A stretch of DNA of 49,627 nt. Source: Furfurilactobacillus rossiae DSM 15814 (lineage in GTDB: Bacteria; Bacillota; Bacilli; Lactobacillales; Lactobacillaceae). The notes beneath the pieces were generated by a model that did no database searches, had not been told where the DNA came from, and saw only the letters and a program-made list of their open reading frames with translations. Every line of letters starts with the position of its first letter. The stretch's first letter is position 1. Where the stretch lies: NCBI RefSeq assembly GCF_000428925.1, contig NZ_AUAW01000018.1, positions 1-49,627 on the forward strand, read 5' to 3'. The translations under genes were made by a program, and so were the position numbers. This document shows, piece by piece, positions 9,327-17,195 of this stretch.

Positions 9327-10226
9327 TTAATCCAATGAGATGCCTAAAATATCTAAGATCCGGCTAAGATCATCATTTGACATATAGTCAATTTCAATGT
9401 GCCCTTGACCCTCATTGTTGGCGTTTGAAATTTGAACTTTCGTGCCAAACTTCTCTTGTAGCTGATCCTCAGAAGCCCGCACGTAGGCAGACTTCTTTAC
9501 TGGAGTCTTGGCAACTTCTTGCTTGTCACCATTCATCTCACCAACAACTTTTTCCAGCTCACGCACGGTCATACCGTTCTTAACGACCCGGCGAGCCAGC
9601 GCAACCACTTTACGCTTATCTTTCAAACCAAGCAATGTTCTTGCTTGACCCATTGATAACTCGTTATCAGCCAACATTTTTTTAATGACATCCGGTAATC
9701 CAAGCAAACGAATGTAGTTAGCAATGTATGGCCGGCTCTTACCTAAACGTGCTGATACCTCAGCTTGCGTCAGGTTGAGCTTACTCATCAACGTTTGGTA
9801 GGCCTCAGCTTCTTCAAGCGGGGTTAGATCTTCACGTTGCAGGTTTTCCAACACAGCAACTTCCATCATTTCCTGTTCGTTCATGGTTCGAACAATGGCA
9901 GGAATGCTACTCTTGCCAGCTAACTTGGACGCCCGAAAACGGCGTTCTCCGGCAATGATTTCGTAGCGATTTAATTTTTCATCAGGTTGTCGAACAATGA
10001 TTGGTTGAAAGACCCCTGATTTTTCAATTGAGCTTGCGAGTTCTTTTAGCGCCTTACGGTCAAACGTGCGCCGTGGTTGATACGGATTAGGCCGAATGTC
10101 CGAGAGTGCAACATCCTCGACTTGTTCAGCAGTCACATCATTAAGACTGTCAGCCAACCCATTTTCCTCGAACAACGCGTTAATTCCCTTGCCGAGGCCT
10201 TTTCCAGTCGTTTTCTTACTTGCCAT
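9327..10226 (-). CDS. parB: ParB/Spo0J chromosome-partitioning CTPase
   Basis: A 299-residue ParB. The N-terminal CTP-binding domain has the NPYQPR box (~residues 47-52) and GERRFRA (~94-100). A central HTH follows (LTQAEVSARLGKSRPYIANYIRLLGLP), with linker and C-terminal dimerisation domain ending in IEIDYMSNDDLSRILDIL. It loads at parS sites near the origin, spreads, and recruits SMC; the adjacent ParA drives or regulates segregation. The ATG overlaps the end of parA by 11 bases, so they are co-translated. No consensus parS lies in the gene itself. Confidence 0.95.
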   Translation of the reverse strand: MASKKTTGKGLGKGINALFEENGLADSLNDVTAEQVEDVALSDIRPNPYQPRRTFDRKALKELASSIEKSGVFQPIIVRQPDEKLNRYEIIAGERRFRASKLAGKSSIPAIVRTMNEQEMMEVAVLENLQREDLTPLEEAEAYQTLMSKLNLTQAEVSARLGKSRPYIANYIRLLGLPDVIKKMLADNELSMGQARTLLGLKDKRKVVALARRVVKNGMTVRELEKVVGEMNGDKQEVAKTPVKKSAYVRASEDQLQEKFGTKVQISNANNEGQGHIEIDYMSNDDLSRILDILGISLD

Positions 10227-10983
10227 GCGCTTCGAGGACCTCCTCTGCTAATTGTGAATAAACTTCGGCGCCTCGTGACTTCGGATCGTAATCTATGATA
10301 GCGAGTCCGTGACTAGGCGCTTCTGACAAACGAACGTTACGCGGAATAATTGTCTTATAGACGCGATCACCAAAGTACTTTTGAACTTCGGCGTTAACCT
10401 GAGCACCCAAATTAGTCCGGGCATCAAACATGGTTAGTAATACCCCTTCGATGCGCAAACTACGATTAAAATGTTTCTGAACCAGTTTAATTGTATTTAA
10501 TAACTGACTGAGCCCTTCCAAAGCGTAATATTCACTTTGCACGGGAATCAAAATGGAATCGCTGGCTGTGAAGGCGTTGATCGTAAGCAGTCCAAGTGAC
10601 GGTGGGCAGTCGATTAAGATGAAGTCATAGTCGTCATGCACCTCTTGAAGGGCATCCTTAAGCCGCGTTTCACGGGCCATCAAGTTAGTCAGTTCAATTT
10701 CAGCACCGGACAACTGAATTGTTGCGGGTACAATATCCATGCCTGGATGATTAGTCGGTAAAATAACTTCTGAAATTGGTGTTTCATTAACCAACACGTC
10801 GTAAATATCTTTTTGAATGTTGGCTTTTTGAATCCCAATCCCACTCGTTGCATTACCCTGAGCATCTGTGTCGACTAATAGAATCTTTTGACCCTGGTTA
10901 GCCAGGCACGCACCAAGGTTGACGCTGGTCGTTGTTTTACCAACACCACCCTTTTGATTTGCGAGCGCAATTACATATCCCAT
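10216..10983 (-). CDS. parA: ParA/Soj chromosome-partitioning ATPase
   Basis: A 255-residue deviant Walker ATPase. The P-loop is KGGVGKTTTS near the N-terminus with the signature Lys, Walker A' is LVDTDAQGN, and Walker B is FILIDCPPSLG. The length is normal for Soj. It forms ATP-dependent dimers on DNA and is stimulated by ParB. A TTG at 10986 precedes the ATG at 10983, and GAGGAG at 10993-10998 could serve either; ATG is preferred. It is encoded between noc and parB in the origin-proximal operon. Confidence 0.95.
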   Translation of the reverse strand: MGYVIALANQKGGVGKTTTSVNLGACLANQGQKILLVDTDAQGNATSGIGIQKANIQKDIYDVLVNETPISEVILPTNHPGMDIVPATIQLSGAEIELTNLMARETRLKDALQEVHDDYDFILIDCPPSLGLLTINAFTASDSILIPVQSEYYALEGLSQLLNTIKLVQKHFNRSLRIEGVLLTMFDARTNLGAQVNAEVQKYFGDRVYKTIIPRNVRLSEAPSHGLAIIDYDPKSRGAEVYSQLAEEVLEAHGK

Positions 10984-11010
10984 CAACGTTAACTCCTCAT
11001 ATCCCTTTGC

Positions 11011-11859
11011 TTAATTCTTGCTGCCACTATGACCATCTTTTGGTAAATCGATAACAATGCGATACCCGTCATCGGTGTTCTCTTCGTGCACATGAACGGA
11101 TAAGCCAGTGTCACGAATCATCTTAGCCGACTCTTTAATCGTATTAACCGCGATGCGAGTATCGGACGTCAAGCCTCGCAACCGTTTCTTTGGCCGCTGT
11201 GGTGTAACTGGCTTTTCTGTCGTTAGTTCTGAAACCAACCGTTCAGTAGCCTTAACGTTCATATCGCGATCTTCAATCTGCATTAACACGTGTCGTTGCT
11301 GATCGGCATTTAACGGCAGTAACGCCCGTCCATGACGTTCGGAAATCTTCTTAGCACTGATAGCATCCAAAACTGGTTGACTGAGCTTTAATAAACGCAA
11401 TTTGTTTGCAACCGCCGATTGACTCTTGCCGACACCCTTTGCTAGCTGGGTCTGGGTGACATCGTTAAGCGCCATCAATTGTTGATAAGCCTGAGCTTCT
11501 TCAACAGCCGAGAGTTCCTCGCGTTGCAAGTTTTCAATCAACGCCAATGACGCTGTCTCATGATCGTCCATCTTTTCAACGATGGCCGGAATGGTTTCCC
11601 AATTCAGCGAAGTCACGGCACGAAAACGACGTTCACCAGCAATAATTTCATACTTGCCAGTCTCGTATTCGCGAACGACAATCGGCTGAAGCAACCCGTG
11701 TGCCTTAATCGTTTCAGCCAACTCAGCAATAGCATTTTCATCAAACACTTGTCGTGGTTGAAAACGATTGGGTTCAATGGCAGTCAGCGCTAACTGTTCA
11801 ATTTTCTGTTGCGGTTTTTCATCGCTTTTATTTCGATTCCCAAATAATGAAAAAGGCAT
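11011..11859 (-). CDS. noc: Noc-like ParB paralogue (nucleoid occlusion)
   Basis: A 282-residue ParB-family protein. It starts with a short hydrophobic/basic helix (PFSLFGNRNK) that resembles the membrane-targeting amphipathic helix of Noc, then NRFQPR and GERRFRA CTP-binding boxes, and an HTH (VTQTQLAKGVGKSQSAVANKLRLL). In Bacillus, Noc binds NBS sites and keeps the division machinery off the nucleoid. Two ParB-type genes on either side of parA, with rsmG upstream, is the standard Firmicute order. The start is preceded by GAAAGG. Confidence 0.9.
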   Translation of the reverse strand: MPFSLFGNRNKSDEKPQQKIEQLALTAIEPNRFQPRQVFDENAIAELAETIKAHGLLQPIVVREYETGKYEIIAGERRFRAVTSLNWETIPAIVEKMDDHETASLALIENLQREELSAVEEAQAYQQLMALNDVTQTQLAKGVGKSQSAVANKLRLLKLSQPVLDAISAKKISERHGRALLPLNADQQRHVLMQIEDRDMNVKATERLVSELTTEKPVTPQRPKKRLRGLTSDTRIAVNTIKESAKMIRDTGLSVHVHEENTDDGYRIVIDLPKDGHSGSKN

Positions 11860-11883
11860 CCGTTAATTTCCTTTCACCAACCA

Positions 11884-12615
11884 TTAGTGTGCGTGTAACG
11901 GTTCTTTGTTTGGCGTTCCAGGACGACGTGGATAACGTCCGGGTGTTTCCCGAACCTTATCCAAAACAATGATTTCCCGTGGGTCTCCAGAAACTGGCAG
12001 CTCGAACTGATGGCTTTGACTAACCTTCCCACCAAGCGTGTGAATCGCGTATGTCGCATCCGTCAGTTCTTCGTTGGCACCACTAGCCTTCATGGCCAAC
12101 ATTTGTCCACCAACCTTGACTAACGGCAAGCACAACTCACTCATGACACTCATTCGAGCCAGTGCACGTCCTGTAACGTAGTCAAATTGCTCGCGTTGAG
12201 GTGACTTTCTCGCCCCAAATGTCTCTGCACGATCATGGACCAACGTGACGTCACGCAATCCCAAAGTGGTCACTAATTCTTGTAAAAAGTTAATCCGCTT
12301 GTTTAGTGAATCCACAATGGTGACCTTCAATTGTGGGAACAATATCTTCAGCGGGATTGATGGAAAACCAGCACCCGCACCGACATCACATAAAGTCACA
12401 GATTGCGTTTGCAACTCCGGCACAAACAACGCGACTGTGATGGAGTCATAAAAGTGCTTGAGATAAACGTCTGACTCAGCCGTAATCGTGGTTAAATTAA
12501 ATTTTTTATTGGTTTCAACCAGTAAATTAAAATACTGATCAAAAGCATCCCGTTGTTGATCCGTTAAGGTAATCCCGTGATCAGCTAGGGCAGTCTTGAA
12601 CTGTTCTGGGTTCAT
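11884..12615 (-). CDS. rsmG: RsmG, 16S rRNA m7G527 methyltransferase
   Basis: A 243-residue SAM-dependent methyltransferase that modifies G527 of 16S rRNA; loss gives low-level streptomycin resistance in other species. The SAM site is [16 protein letters not shown], followed by [14 protein letters not shown] and VTGRALARM. The C-terminus is typical, with [14 protein letters not shown]. Start: AAAGGAG at 12621-12627 is 5 bases before the ATG at 12615; an upstream in-frame ATG at 12639 lies inside an inverted repeat and has no ribosome binding site. It is the first gene of the seven-gene minus-strand operon ending at 7180. Confidence 0.95.
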   Translation of the reverse strand: MNPEQFKTALADHGITLTDQQRDAFDQYFNLLVETNKKFNLTTITAESDVYLKHFYDSITVALFVPELQTQSVTLCDVGAGAGFPSIPLKILFPQLKVTIVDSLNKRINFLQELVTTLGLRDVTLVHDRAETFGARKSPQREQFDYVTGRALARMSVMSELCLPLVKVGGQMLAMKASGANEELTDATYAIHTLGGKVSQSHQFELPVSGDPREIIVLDKVRETPGRYPRRPGTPNKEPLHAH

Positions 12616-12630
12616 AAAAACTCCTTTAAT

Positions 12631-12654
12631 GTGAAACAACAGTGTGTTTCACGT
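12631..12654. promoter_or_regulatory. Everted pair of parS half-sites upstream of rsmG
   Basis: GTGAAACA (12631-12638) and TGTTTCAC (12645-12652, extended to TGTTTCACGT) form an 8-bp inverted repeat 16 bases upstream of the rsmG start. Each arm is exactly one half of the Firmicute parS consensus (TGTTTCAC-GTGAAACA), but the halves are in reverse order. It may be a regulatory site for the operon, a degenerate parS, or a stem-loop in the leader. Confidence 0.4.
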
Positions 12655-12687
12655 ACTTACACATTTTACCGAAAAAAAGGCAATAAA

Positions 12688-12750
12688 ACAACCGCGCCCA
12701 GCGATGTCAACAAGGTTTTAACCCAGTTGCCTGCGCAAGGTCGCGGTTGT
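12688..12750 (-). terminator. Terminator after VanZ-like gene
   Basis: ACAACCGCG (12688-12696) pairs perfectly with CGCGGTTGT (12742-12750) across a long, internally structured loop. The minus strand continues as TTTTATTG. It separates the VanZ-like gene from the rsmG operon. Confidence 0.65.
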
Positions 12751-12782
12751 AAATTCATATCTCATTTTGATTACGTTTCATC

Positions 12783-13343
12783 TTAGGTTCGTTGCCAAAT
12801 TGCGAGCCCCGCTTTGAGTAGAATCCACCCAAGTAATCCACCCAGCGTGTTTAAAAGCAGATCATTTAAATCAAACGTCCGCTCACCAAAATTGAAGTAA
12901 TTCATGACGAGTTGAGATGTTTCGATAAAAAGTGATGTGCCAAATGCCAGTCCAATTGCACGCCAGAATGGTCTTAATCTAGCAGATAAACCACCGCACA
13001 GTAAGGTCAGTGGCAATAACATCAAGCCGTTACCAGCTAACTGATACAAAACCGTTGGCTGACGCCAGTTATACCACATCGCTAACGGATGGACATCAAT
13101 GGCTCCTTGGAAGGTATAGCCACTAGCTGCCAACGTACCAACATTGCGACTGATATTAATTGGAAAAAGTGTCATGTCAAAAACTGCCCACAGGTAGCCA
13201 CATAAAACAGCCTGAAAAAGCACCCGAACAAATTTTAATCGATGATGGCGAACGTCGCTTATGACAAGTAAAGCAAAGAAAAGCAACAGTGGCACAATTA
13301 ATATTTGACTGGTTACCAGCCCATTATGATCAAAAATCATCAT
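12783..13343 (-). CDS. VanZ-family membrane protein
   Basis: A 186-residue integral membrane protein with four to five membrane segments and the family signature FDLNDLLLNTLGGLLGW near the C-terminus. VanZ proteins lower teicoplanin binding in enterococci, but most chromosomal members, like this one without van genes, have no proven role. Start: the sequence AAGGAGGG at 13352-13359 lies inside the longer reading frame that begins at 13370, so the ATG at 13343, 8-9 bases downstream, is the likely start. The next intergenic stretch holds structured element A. Confidence 0.82.
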   Translation of the reverse strand: MMIFDHNGLVTSQILIVPLLLFFALLVISDVRHHRLKFVRVLFQAVLCGYLWAVFDMTLFPINISRNVGTLAASGYTFQGAIDVHPLAMWYNWRQPTVLYQLAGNGLMLLPLTLLCGGLSARLRPFWRAIGLAFGTSLFIETSQLVMNYFNFGERTFDLNDLLLNTLGGLLGWILLKAGLAIWQRT

Positions 13344-13506
13344 TGCTGCATCCCTCCTTGTCGTCTTCATAAGTAAGCTTAACGCTGACCGGCGAAGATT
13401 TGGGTTTCACGTGCTTAGACTTGGTAAATTCATAAACAAGTTGCGTAATGTTTGCTGGGCATTGGTATGAGTGACAAGAACAATTTTGAAGTTAAAATTT
13501 CGTTCC

Positions 13507-13671
13507 GTCGACAGTGGACGCCGTTTCATGGGACCGGCTCAAGCCCCAAAATCGGTCTTGAGCCTTGATTTTGAGCCCGTAAACCAGGTCTCAAAAGTCA
13601 TCCTGCAATCCTAAGTGGCACACCCCTTTGCCACTTAGGATTGCGGCCACGAAACTCTGTCCACTGTCGAC
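13507..13671 (-). repeat. Structured intergenic element, copy A
   Basis: Described in its own (minus) orientation. It has a perfect 13-bp terminal stem (GTCGACAGTGGAC with its complement at 13507-13519). An asymmetric AGA/GGC internal loop leads to a second stem, GTTTCGTGG / CCATGAAAC. A perfect 16-bp hairpin follows (GCAATCCTAAGTGGCA), then a hairpin TTTTGAG/CTCAAAA, then GGCTCAAG/CTTGAGCC, then the conserved GCCGGTCCC block. Architecture and motifs match copies B, C and D, although the stem sequences differ. It lies between the VanZ-like gene and nupC. Either a structured RNA or a mobile structured DNA element. Confidence 0.7.
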
Positions 13672-13756
13672 TTCACTAACTTATCATGTTGCCCTACACT
13701 TTTACGTTTTCACTTAAGATCTCGAGTAAGATCATCAATTTTTCGATTTGATCCTA

Positions 13757-13788
13757 ACAAAAAAGGCGCCACAAGGGCGTCTTTTTAT
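13757..13788 (-). terminator. Terminator after nupC
   Basis: Stem AAAAAGGCGCC / GGGCGTCTTTTT with a short loop and a minus-strand run of six T, 44 bases past the nupC stop. Confidence 0.8.
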
Positions 13789-13831
13789 ATTTGAGAAAAT
13801 GAAATTTTCTAAATCGAGTAAATGGGGCTTA

Positions 13832-15103
13832 TTACCAAACGAATAAACCAACCATACCAGCTGAGAGTAATGAAACTAAGATACCTGAAAGTAACATGTA
13901 ACCAACGTTGCTAGAAATCATGTCGTTCTTATCTTTGCCAACCATACCTTTGAAGGCACCGATAATCATACCAGTAGTCCCAAAGTTAGCGAAGGAAGTT
14001 AAGAAGACAGTCAAGATAGCGCGGTAGTGAGGGGCAAAGTGGTTAATTTTACCAGTAATTTCACCCATAACAACGAATTCGTTCGTTACTAACTTCAAGC
14101 CCATCAATTGTGAGAAGTCCCAAGCAGTGTGGACGTTCAAACCCATCAACCAAGCTGGGATGAACATGATAACACCAAGGATACTTTCCAATGACAATGG
14201 CTTCCAGATCAAGCCAAGTAACTTATCGATCAAACCAGCTAAGGCAACAAAGGCGATAACGTTGGCAGTGATAATCAGAACCAAAGTACCGGCACCTAAG
14301 ATGGAGTCACCCAAGAATGAGAAGAATGGTTGACGTTTGCCGTTTGATTCAACAGCGCCAGTTTCTTCAGCAGCTGCTTCACTTTCGCCGCCTTCGTCAC
14401 CGACGTTACCGATTTTAGCAATCGTGTCTTCTTCAGGGTCAACTTCAACAGGGTTCAACATGTTGGTTACGATCAAAGCGTTGATACAGTTCAAAGGAAC
14501 GGCAGTCAAAACAAATTGACCAGGAACCATTTGCGTGTAAGCACCAAGAATTGAAGCCGTAACACAACTCATTGACATCATTGCCAAAGTAACATCACGT
14601 TCAGCCTTCATGGTGGTCAATTGTAACTTGGAAACGGCAAGCGCTTCAGTGTTACCTAAGAACATCATTTCAACGGCGAAGAATGATTCGAACTTTGGTT
14701 GACCAGTGATAAAGCTTAAACCGCGACCAATCCATTTGATGATCCATGGCAATACACCGATGTATGTCAGGATATCGAATAATGGCACAATCAACAGAAT
14801 TGGTAGCAAAGCACTGGTAATGAAGTTAACTGGTGCTGGGTGTGTACCCGTAGCACCAACCCAGTTAGGCAATGCGAAGTTGATCCCTTTGTAGGCAACT
14901 TGCACCAACCAGTTGAATCCATCAGCAGCACCCTTAACAACGGCACGGCCACCGGCAAAACTGGTTAATAACCAGGCAATAACTAAGTTTAAGACAACCA
15001 TGATGCCAACAGAACGCCACTTAATCTTCGAGCGGTTCTTGGACAGTGCCCAAGCAATCGCCAGGTAGACGATAACACCAATGATGTTAACAACTAAATA
15101 CAT
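13832..15103 (-). CDS. nupC: NupC-family concentrative nucleoside transporter
   Basis: A 423-residue transporter of the CNT family with about nine membrane segments. It imports nucleosides with protons or sodium. Visible hallmarks are GNTEALAVSKLQ in the middle, NVIAFVALAGLIDKLLG, and the C-terminal FANFGTTGMIIGAFKG. An acidic cytoplasmic loop (VEVDPEEDTIAKIGNVGDEGG and beyond) interrupts the middle. Start: AAAGAAGGAC at 15111-15120 precedes the ATG at 15103; the reading frame upstream of this has no ribosome binding site. A promoter at 15470-15497 and a cre site at 15422-15435 imply CcpA repression. The gene is monocistronic by its terminator. Confidence 0.92.
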   Translation of the reverse strand: MYLVVNIIGVIVYLAIAWALSKNRSKIKWRSVGIMVVLNLVIAWLLTSFAGGRAVVKGAADGFNWLVQVAYKGINFALPNWVGATGTHPAPVNFITSALLPILLIVPLFDILTYIGVLPWIIKWIGRGLSFITGQPKFESFFAVEMMFLGNTEALAVSKLQLTTMKAERDVTLAMMSMSCVTASILGAYTQMVPGQFVLTAVPLNCINALIVTNMLNPVEVDPEEDTIAKIGNVGDEGGESEAAAEETGAVESNGKRQPFFSFLGDSILGAGTLVLIITANVIAFVALAGLIDKLLGLIWKPLSLESILGVIMFIPAWLMGLNVHTAWDFSQLMGLKLVTNEFVVMGEITGKINHFAPHYRAILTVFLTSFANFGTTGMIIGAFKGMVGKDKNDMISSNVGYMLLSGILVSLLSAGMVGLFVW

Positions 15104-15359
15104 AACATATGTCCTTCTTTCCAAAATGATGGTATGTTTCAACCCAAATGCTCCCATTTGAGTCACTCAGCGTTATGCATCGATTTTTCGACGCACATCT
15201 CGATGTCGAAAACCTCACCCCTCCTTCAGTTGAAAAGCGGACTTTAGAATAATTTTCACGAAATAATGGCTTGGTTGAAAATGCCTCCGCAAACGGAAAG
15301 GTACAGTCCGCTCTCCCTGACCAATTAATAGTACCGTTAATCGAGCTAGGTGTAAACAT
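15087..15359 (-). CDS. Possible leader ORF upstream of nupC, 90 codons
   Basis: A frame of 90 codons with a strong ribosome binding site (GGAGGAATCA just before the ATG) that overlaps the nupC start by 17 bases. Its translation would couple to nupC. The product shows no recognisable domain, no signal peptide and a coding-unlike composition (many Ser, Arg, Cys, Phe), and I know no homologue. It may be a real regulatory leader ORF, or simply an open frame within the ~370-base nupC leader that happens to have a good Shine-Dalgarno. Confidence 0.3.
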   Translation of the reverse strand: MFTPSSINGTINWSGRADCTFPFAEAFSTKPLFRENYSKVRFSTEGGVRFSTSRCASKNRCITLSDSNGSIWVETYHHFGKKDICYVFSC

Positions 15360-15421
15360 TGATTCCTCCAGTGAAGCTCCTTTTTAATTTTTAGAGCGGT
15401 TACGTGAATATTGAAAACGAA

Positions 15422-15435
15422 TGAAAACGTTTACC
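15422..15435 (-). promoter_or_regulatory. cre site (CcpA operator)
   Basis: TGAAAACGTTTACC matches the cre consensus TGWAANCGNTNWCA at 13 of 14 positions. It lies about 30-40 bases downstream of the predicted nupC transcription start, where CcpA binding blocks elongation or initiation. Confidence 0.6.
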
Positions 15436-15469
15436 GACAGTAATTTCCGAACGGAACGTCGCTTTCATG

Positions 15470-15497
15470 ATTTTAATTATTTTCTAACTTAGTACAA
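15470..15497 (-). promoter_or_regulatory. nupC promoter
   Basis: Minus-strand TTGTAC (15497-15492), 16-base spacer, TAAAAT (15475-15470). It drives a leader of about 360 bases before nupC, containing the cre site and the possible leader ORF. Confidence 0.55.
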
Positions 15498-15626
15498 CGT
15501 TTCACCTATTGATATATCGGCTTTATTGGCATTGCATTCTTAGTCAAGGATCAGCCAGGACTAATGTTTTTGAAAACAACCGAACGTCAAAACATTATTC
15601 GGGATTTCCAATACTGAAAATGAGAG

Positions 15627-15663
15627 AAGAAAAAAGGACCCGCCATATGATGACGGATCCCCT
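15627..15663 (-). terminator. Terminator of an unassigned minus-strand transcript
   Basis: GGATCCGTCAT / ATGGCGGGTCC with one wobble and one mismatch around a 3-nt loop, followed on the minus strand by six T. It lies upstream of the nupC promoter, so it must end a transcript that starts further right, where no gene is found. Confidence 0.65.
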
Positions 15664-15983
15664 TTGGGTGGGAAAACGTTTTTCGGTCTAGTGCAGGTGC
15701 AAGTAACCCCCTGTTATGGTCGATCATTTTATTGTGGCAATGGTCTCACTTTCCTTCTACACTGTGATTCTCGAACACAAAGTCCGCTCCTAAGCGATTT
15801 CACTTCATTTTCTGACACGTTGTAAAAGTTGAACCTAACTTGACTGCGACGATCAAACACCCAAGTGCCGCCAGACCTCAACCGTTTTCTTGAGAGTAGT
15901 TTACGACCTGCTTCCTTTTTATACCGTAAAAAGGCCTCGGCACATTCAAATAGCAGTCAAAATTTCCTGCCAAGTTTTATCAA
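15664..15983. other. 320-base region without a gene; possible minus-strand sRNA
   Basis: No credible coding frame on either strand. The only sign of expression is the minus-strand terminator at its left end. A small inverted repeat, CCTTTTTA / TAAAAAGG, lies at about 15913-15933. I find no T-box or riboswitch core motif that I recognise. Confidence 0.3.
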
Positions 15984-16012
15984 TTGACTAACATGCCAGA
16001 TCGCGTTAATCT
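15984..16012 (+). promoter_or_regulatory. Promoter of the LysR leader transcript
   Basis: TTGACT (15984-15989), 17-base spacer, TAATCT (16007-16012). This is the best-matching vegetative promoter in the region and fires into the structured leader. Confidence 0.65.
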
Positions 16013-16043
16013 ATTACCATTAAATGAAAGGGGGTGATGTCTT

Positions 16044-16103
16044 TTGACCATTGGAAATAATCTTAAGGCATCAGCCCACGATAAGAGTGTCGCACGCTTC
16101 TAG
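16044..16103 (+). CDS. Putative 19-residue leader peptide
   Basis: TTG start at 16044 with an almost complete Shine-Dalgarno, AAAGGGGGTGAT (16027-16038), five bases upstream. The product is LTIGNNLKASAHDKSVARF (first residue decoded as Met). It is not hydrophobic and has no known family. Its stop codon TAG falls in the tip of the leader hairpin. An alternative ATG frame of seven codons starts at 16036 but is too close to the Shine-Dalgarno. Confidence 0.35.
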   Translation: MTIGNNLKASAHDKSVARF

Positions 16104-16144
16104 CGTAAAACAGTCTCTATCCACGGACTGATGCAGTAAGAAAG

Positions 16145-16175
16145 GCTCTGGGAAATTTTCTCCCAGGGCTTTTTG
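16145..16175 (+). terminator. Leader terminator
   Basis: GCTCTGGGA (16145-16153) pairs with TCCCAGGGC (16161-16169) around a 7-nt loop, followed by five T. It lies 55 bases before the LysR start codon, so LysR expression requires read-through or another promoter. Confidence 0.85.
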
Positions 16176-16229
16176 TTTGCGCTGCTTACTGCTACACTCA
16201 ACATAATTCATTCAAACGAGGTTCTGTTC

Positions 16230-17132
16230 ATGGCCACTTCATCCTTTGCCTACCAGGTTTTTGCCACCGTCGTTGATAAGCATACGTTCATTGCTGCTGC
16301 CGAAACACTTAACATCACACCAAGTGCGGTCAGCCATTCAATCAGTCAGTTGGAAACGCAACTTGGCTTTCCACTGTTTATTCGTAGTCGCACTGGAGTG
16401 ACGCTCACTGCCGACGGGAATACCGTCTATCCAATCATTCAGGATATTCTTAATTCTGAACAACGGTTGGCCCAAGAAGCAGCCAATATTAACGGTTTAA
16501 CACATGGGACGATTCGAATTGGCGCTTTCTCATCTGTGCTGCTCAATTGGCTGCCTAGCATTATTCGCGAGTTTCGTCAGCAATACCCTGATATCAACAT
16601 CACCGTTTACCAAGGGAACTTTAATGATATTGCAGAGCGCGTGCGGTTGGGAACCTTGGACATGGGCTTTTCGGCGCTGCCACTCGATGAAAACATTGTG
16701 ATTCATCCCCTTATTAAGGACGAAGTGTACTGTTTGACGCCGACGGACTTTGTGCCTAAAAATGGCCATGTTATGACCAGCGCTGACGTAGAGGATAAAA
16801 CCTTTATTCTGCAACACTCTGACTATGATCGCGATACTAAATTGACGCTGGACCGGTACAATGTCACACCTAATTCACTAAACTACTCCATCGATGACGC
16901 CTCAATCATTTCAATGGTGGAAGCGGGCCTAGGGTTTGGTGTTCTGCCCGATTTGGCGCTCAAACGAATTTCTGGGAACATTAATATCTATCCATTTGAT
17001 GAACCGCATTATCGGACCTTATGTTTGGCCGTGAACAAATCACTGGCACAAGCGCCCACCACCACACGACTGACACGAATCATTCGAGAAAACTTAAGCC
17101 GTGAGTACGGTGACAAATTATTGTGGCAATAA
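16230..17132 (+). CDS. LysR-family transcriptional regulator
   Basis: A 300-residue LysR regulator. The N-terminal HTH (residues ~15-45) contains FIAAAETLNITPSAVSHSISQLE, and the periplasmic-binding-like effector domain (~88-295) is intact, closest in feel to the CynR-type group. Start: GAGG lies 8 bases before the ATG at 16230; an upstream in-frame ATG at 16173 lies in the leader terminator region. No divergent target operon is adjacent: the nearest gene on the left is nupC with its own promoter. Expression is probably gated by the attenuator-like leader at 16019-16175. Confidence 0.88.
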   Translation: MATSSFAYQVFATVVDKHTFIAAAETLNITPSAVSHSISQLETQLGFPLFIRSRTGVTLTADGNTVYPIIQDILNSEQRLAQEAANINGLTHGTIRIGAFSSVLLNWLPSIIREFRQQYPDINITVYQGNFNDIAERVRLGTLDMGFSALPLDENIVIHPLIKDEVYCLTPTDFVPKNGHVMTSADVEDKTFILQHSDYDRDTKLTLDRYNVTPNSLNYSIDDASIISMVEAGLGFGVLPDLALKRISGNINIYPFDEPHYRTLCLAVNKSLAQAPTTTRLTRIIRENLSREYGDKLLWQ

Positions 17133-17137
17133 GCATA

Positions 17138-17178
17138 AAAAAAGTATCTCCATCAAGGTGTGACGGGGATACTTTTTT
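17138..17178. terminator. Bidirectional terminator
   Basis: AAAAAAGTATCTCC (17138-17151) pairs with GGGGATACTTTTTT (17165-17178). It serves the convergent LysR gene (+) and the HigBA-like operon (-). Confidence 0.85.
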
Positions 17179-17195
17179 ATCCGAAACAGGTTCAA

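Larger units (their letters stand above)
16019..16175 (+). ncRNA. Structured attenuator-like leader before the LysR gene
   Basis: Transcribed from the promoter at 15984-16012. It folds into one long interrupted hairpin: GCATCAG/CTGATGC (16068-16074, 16128-16134), GATAAGAG/CTCTATC (16080-16087, 16115-16121) and ACGCT/AGCGT (16094-16098, 16102-16106). An intrinsic terminator follows at 16145-16174. GCAGTAAG (16133-16140) can also pair with CTTACTGC (16185-16192) beyond the terminator. A 19-codon ORF runs up the left arm and stops at the hairpin tip. This is the layout of a translation- or ligand-controlled attenuator; an independent small transcript is the alternative. Confidence 0.5.

Noticed and set aside
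15664-15983. T-box or known riboswitch upstream of nupC
   Set aside because: The AGGGTGGNACCGCG T-box core and other riboswitch cores I know are absent, and nupC has its own promoter downstream.
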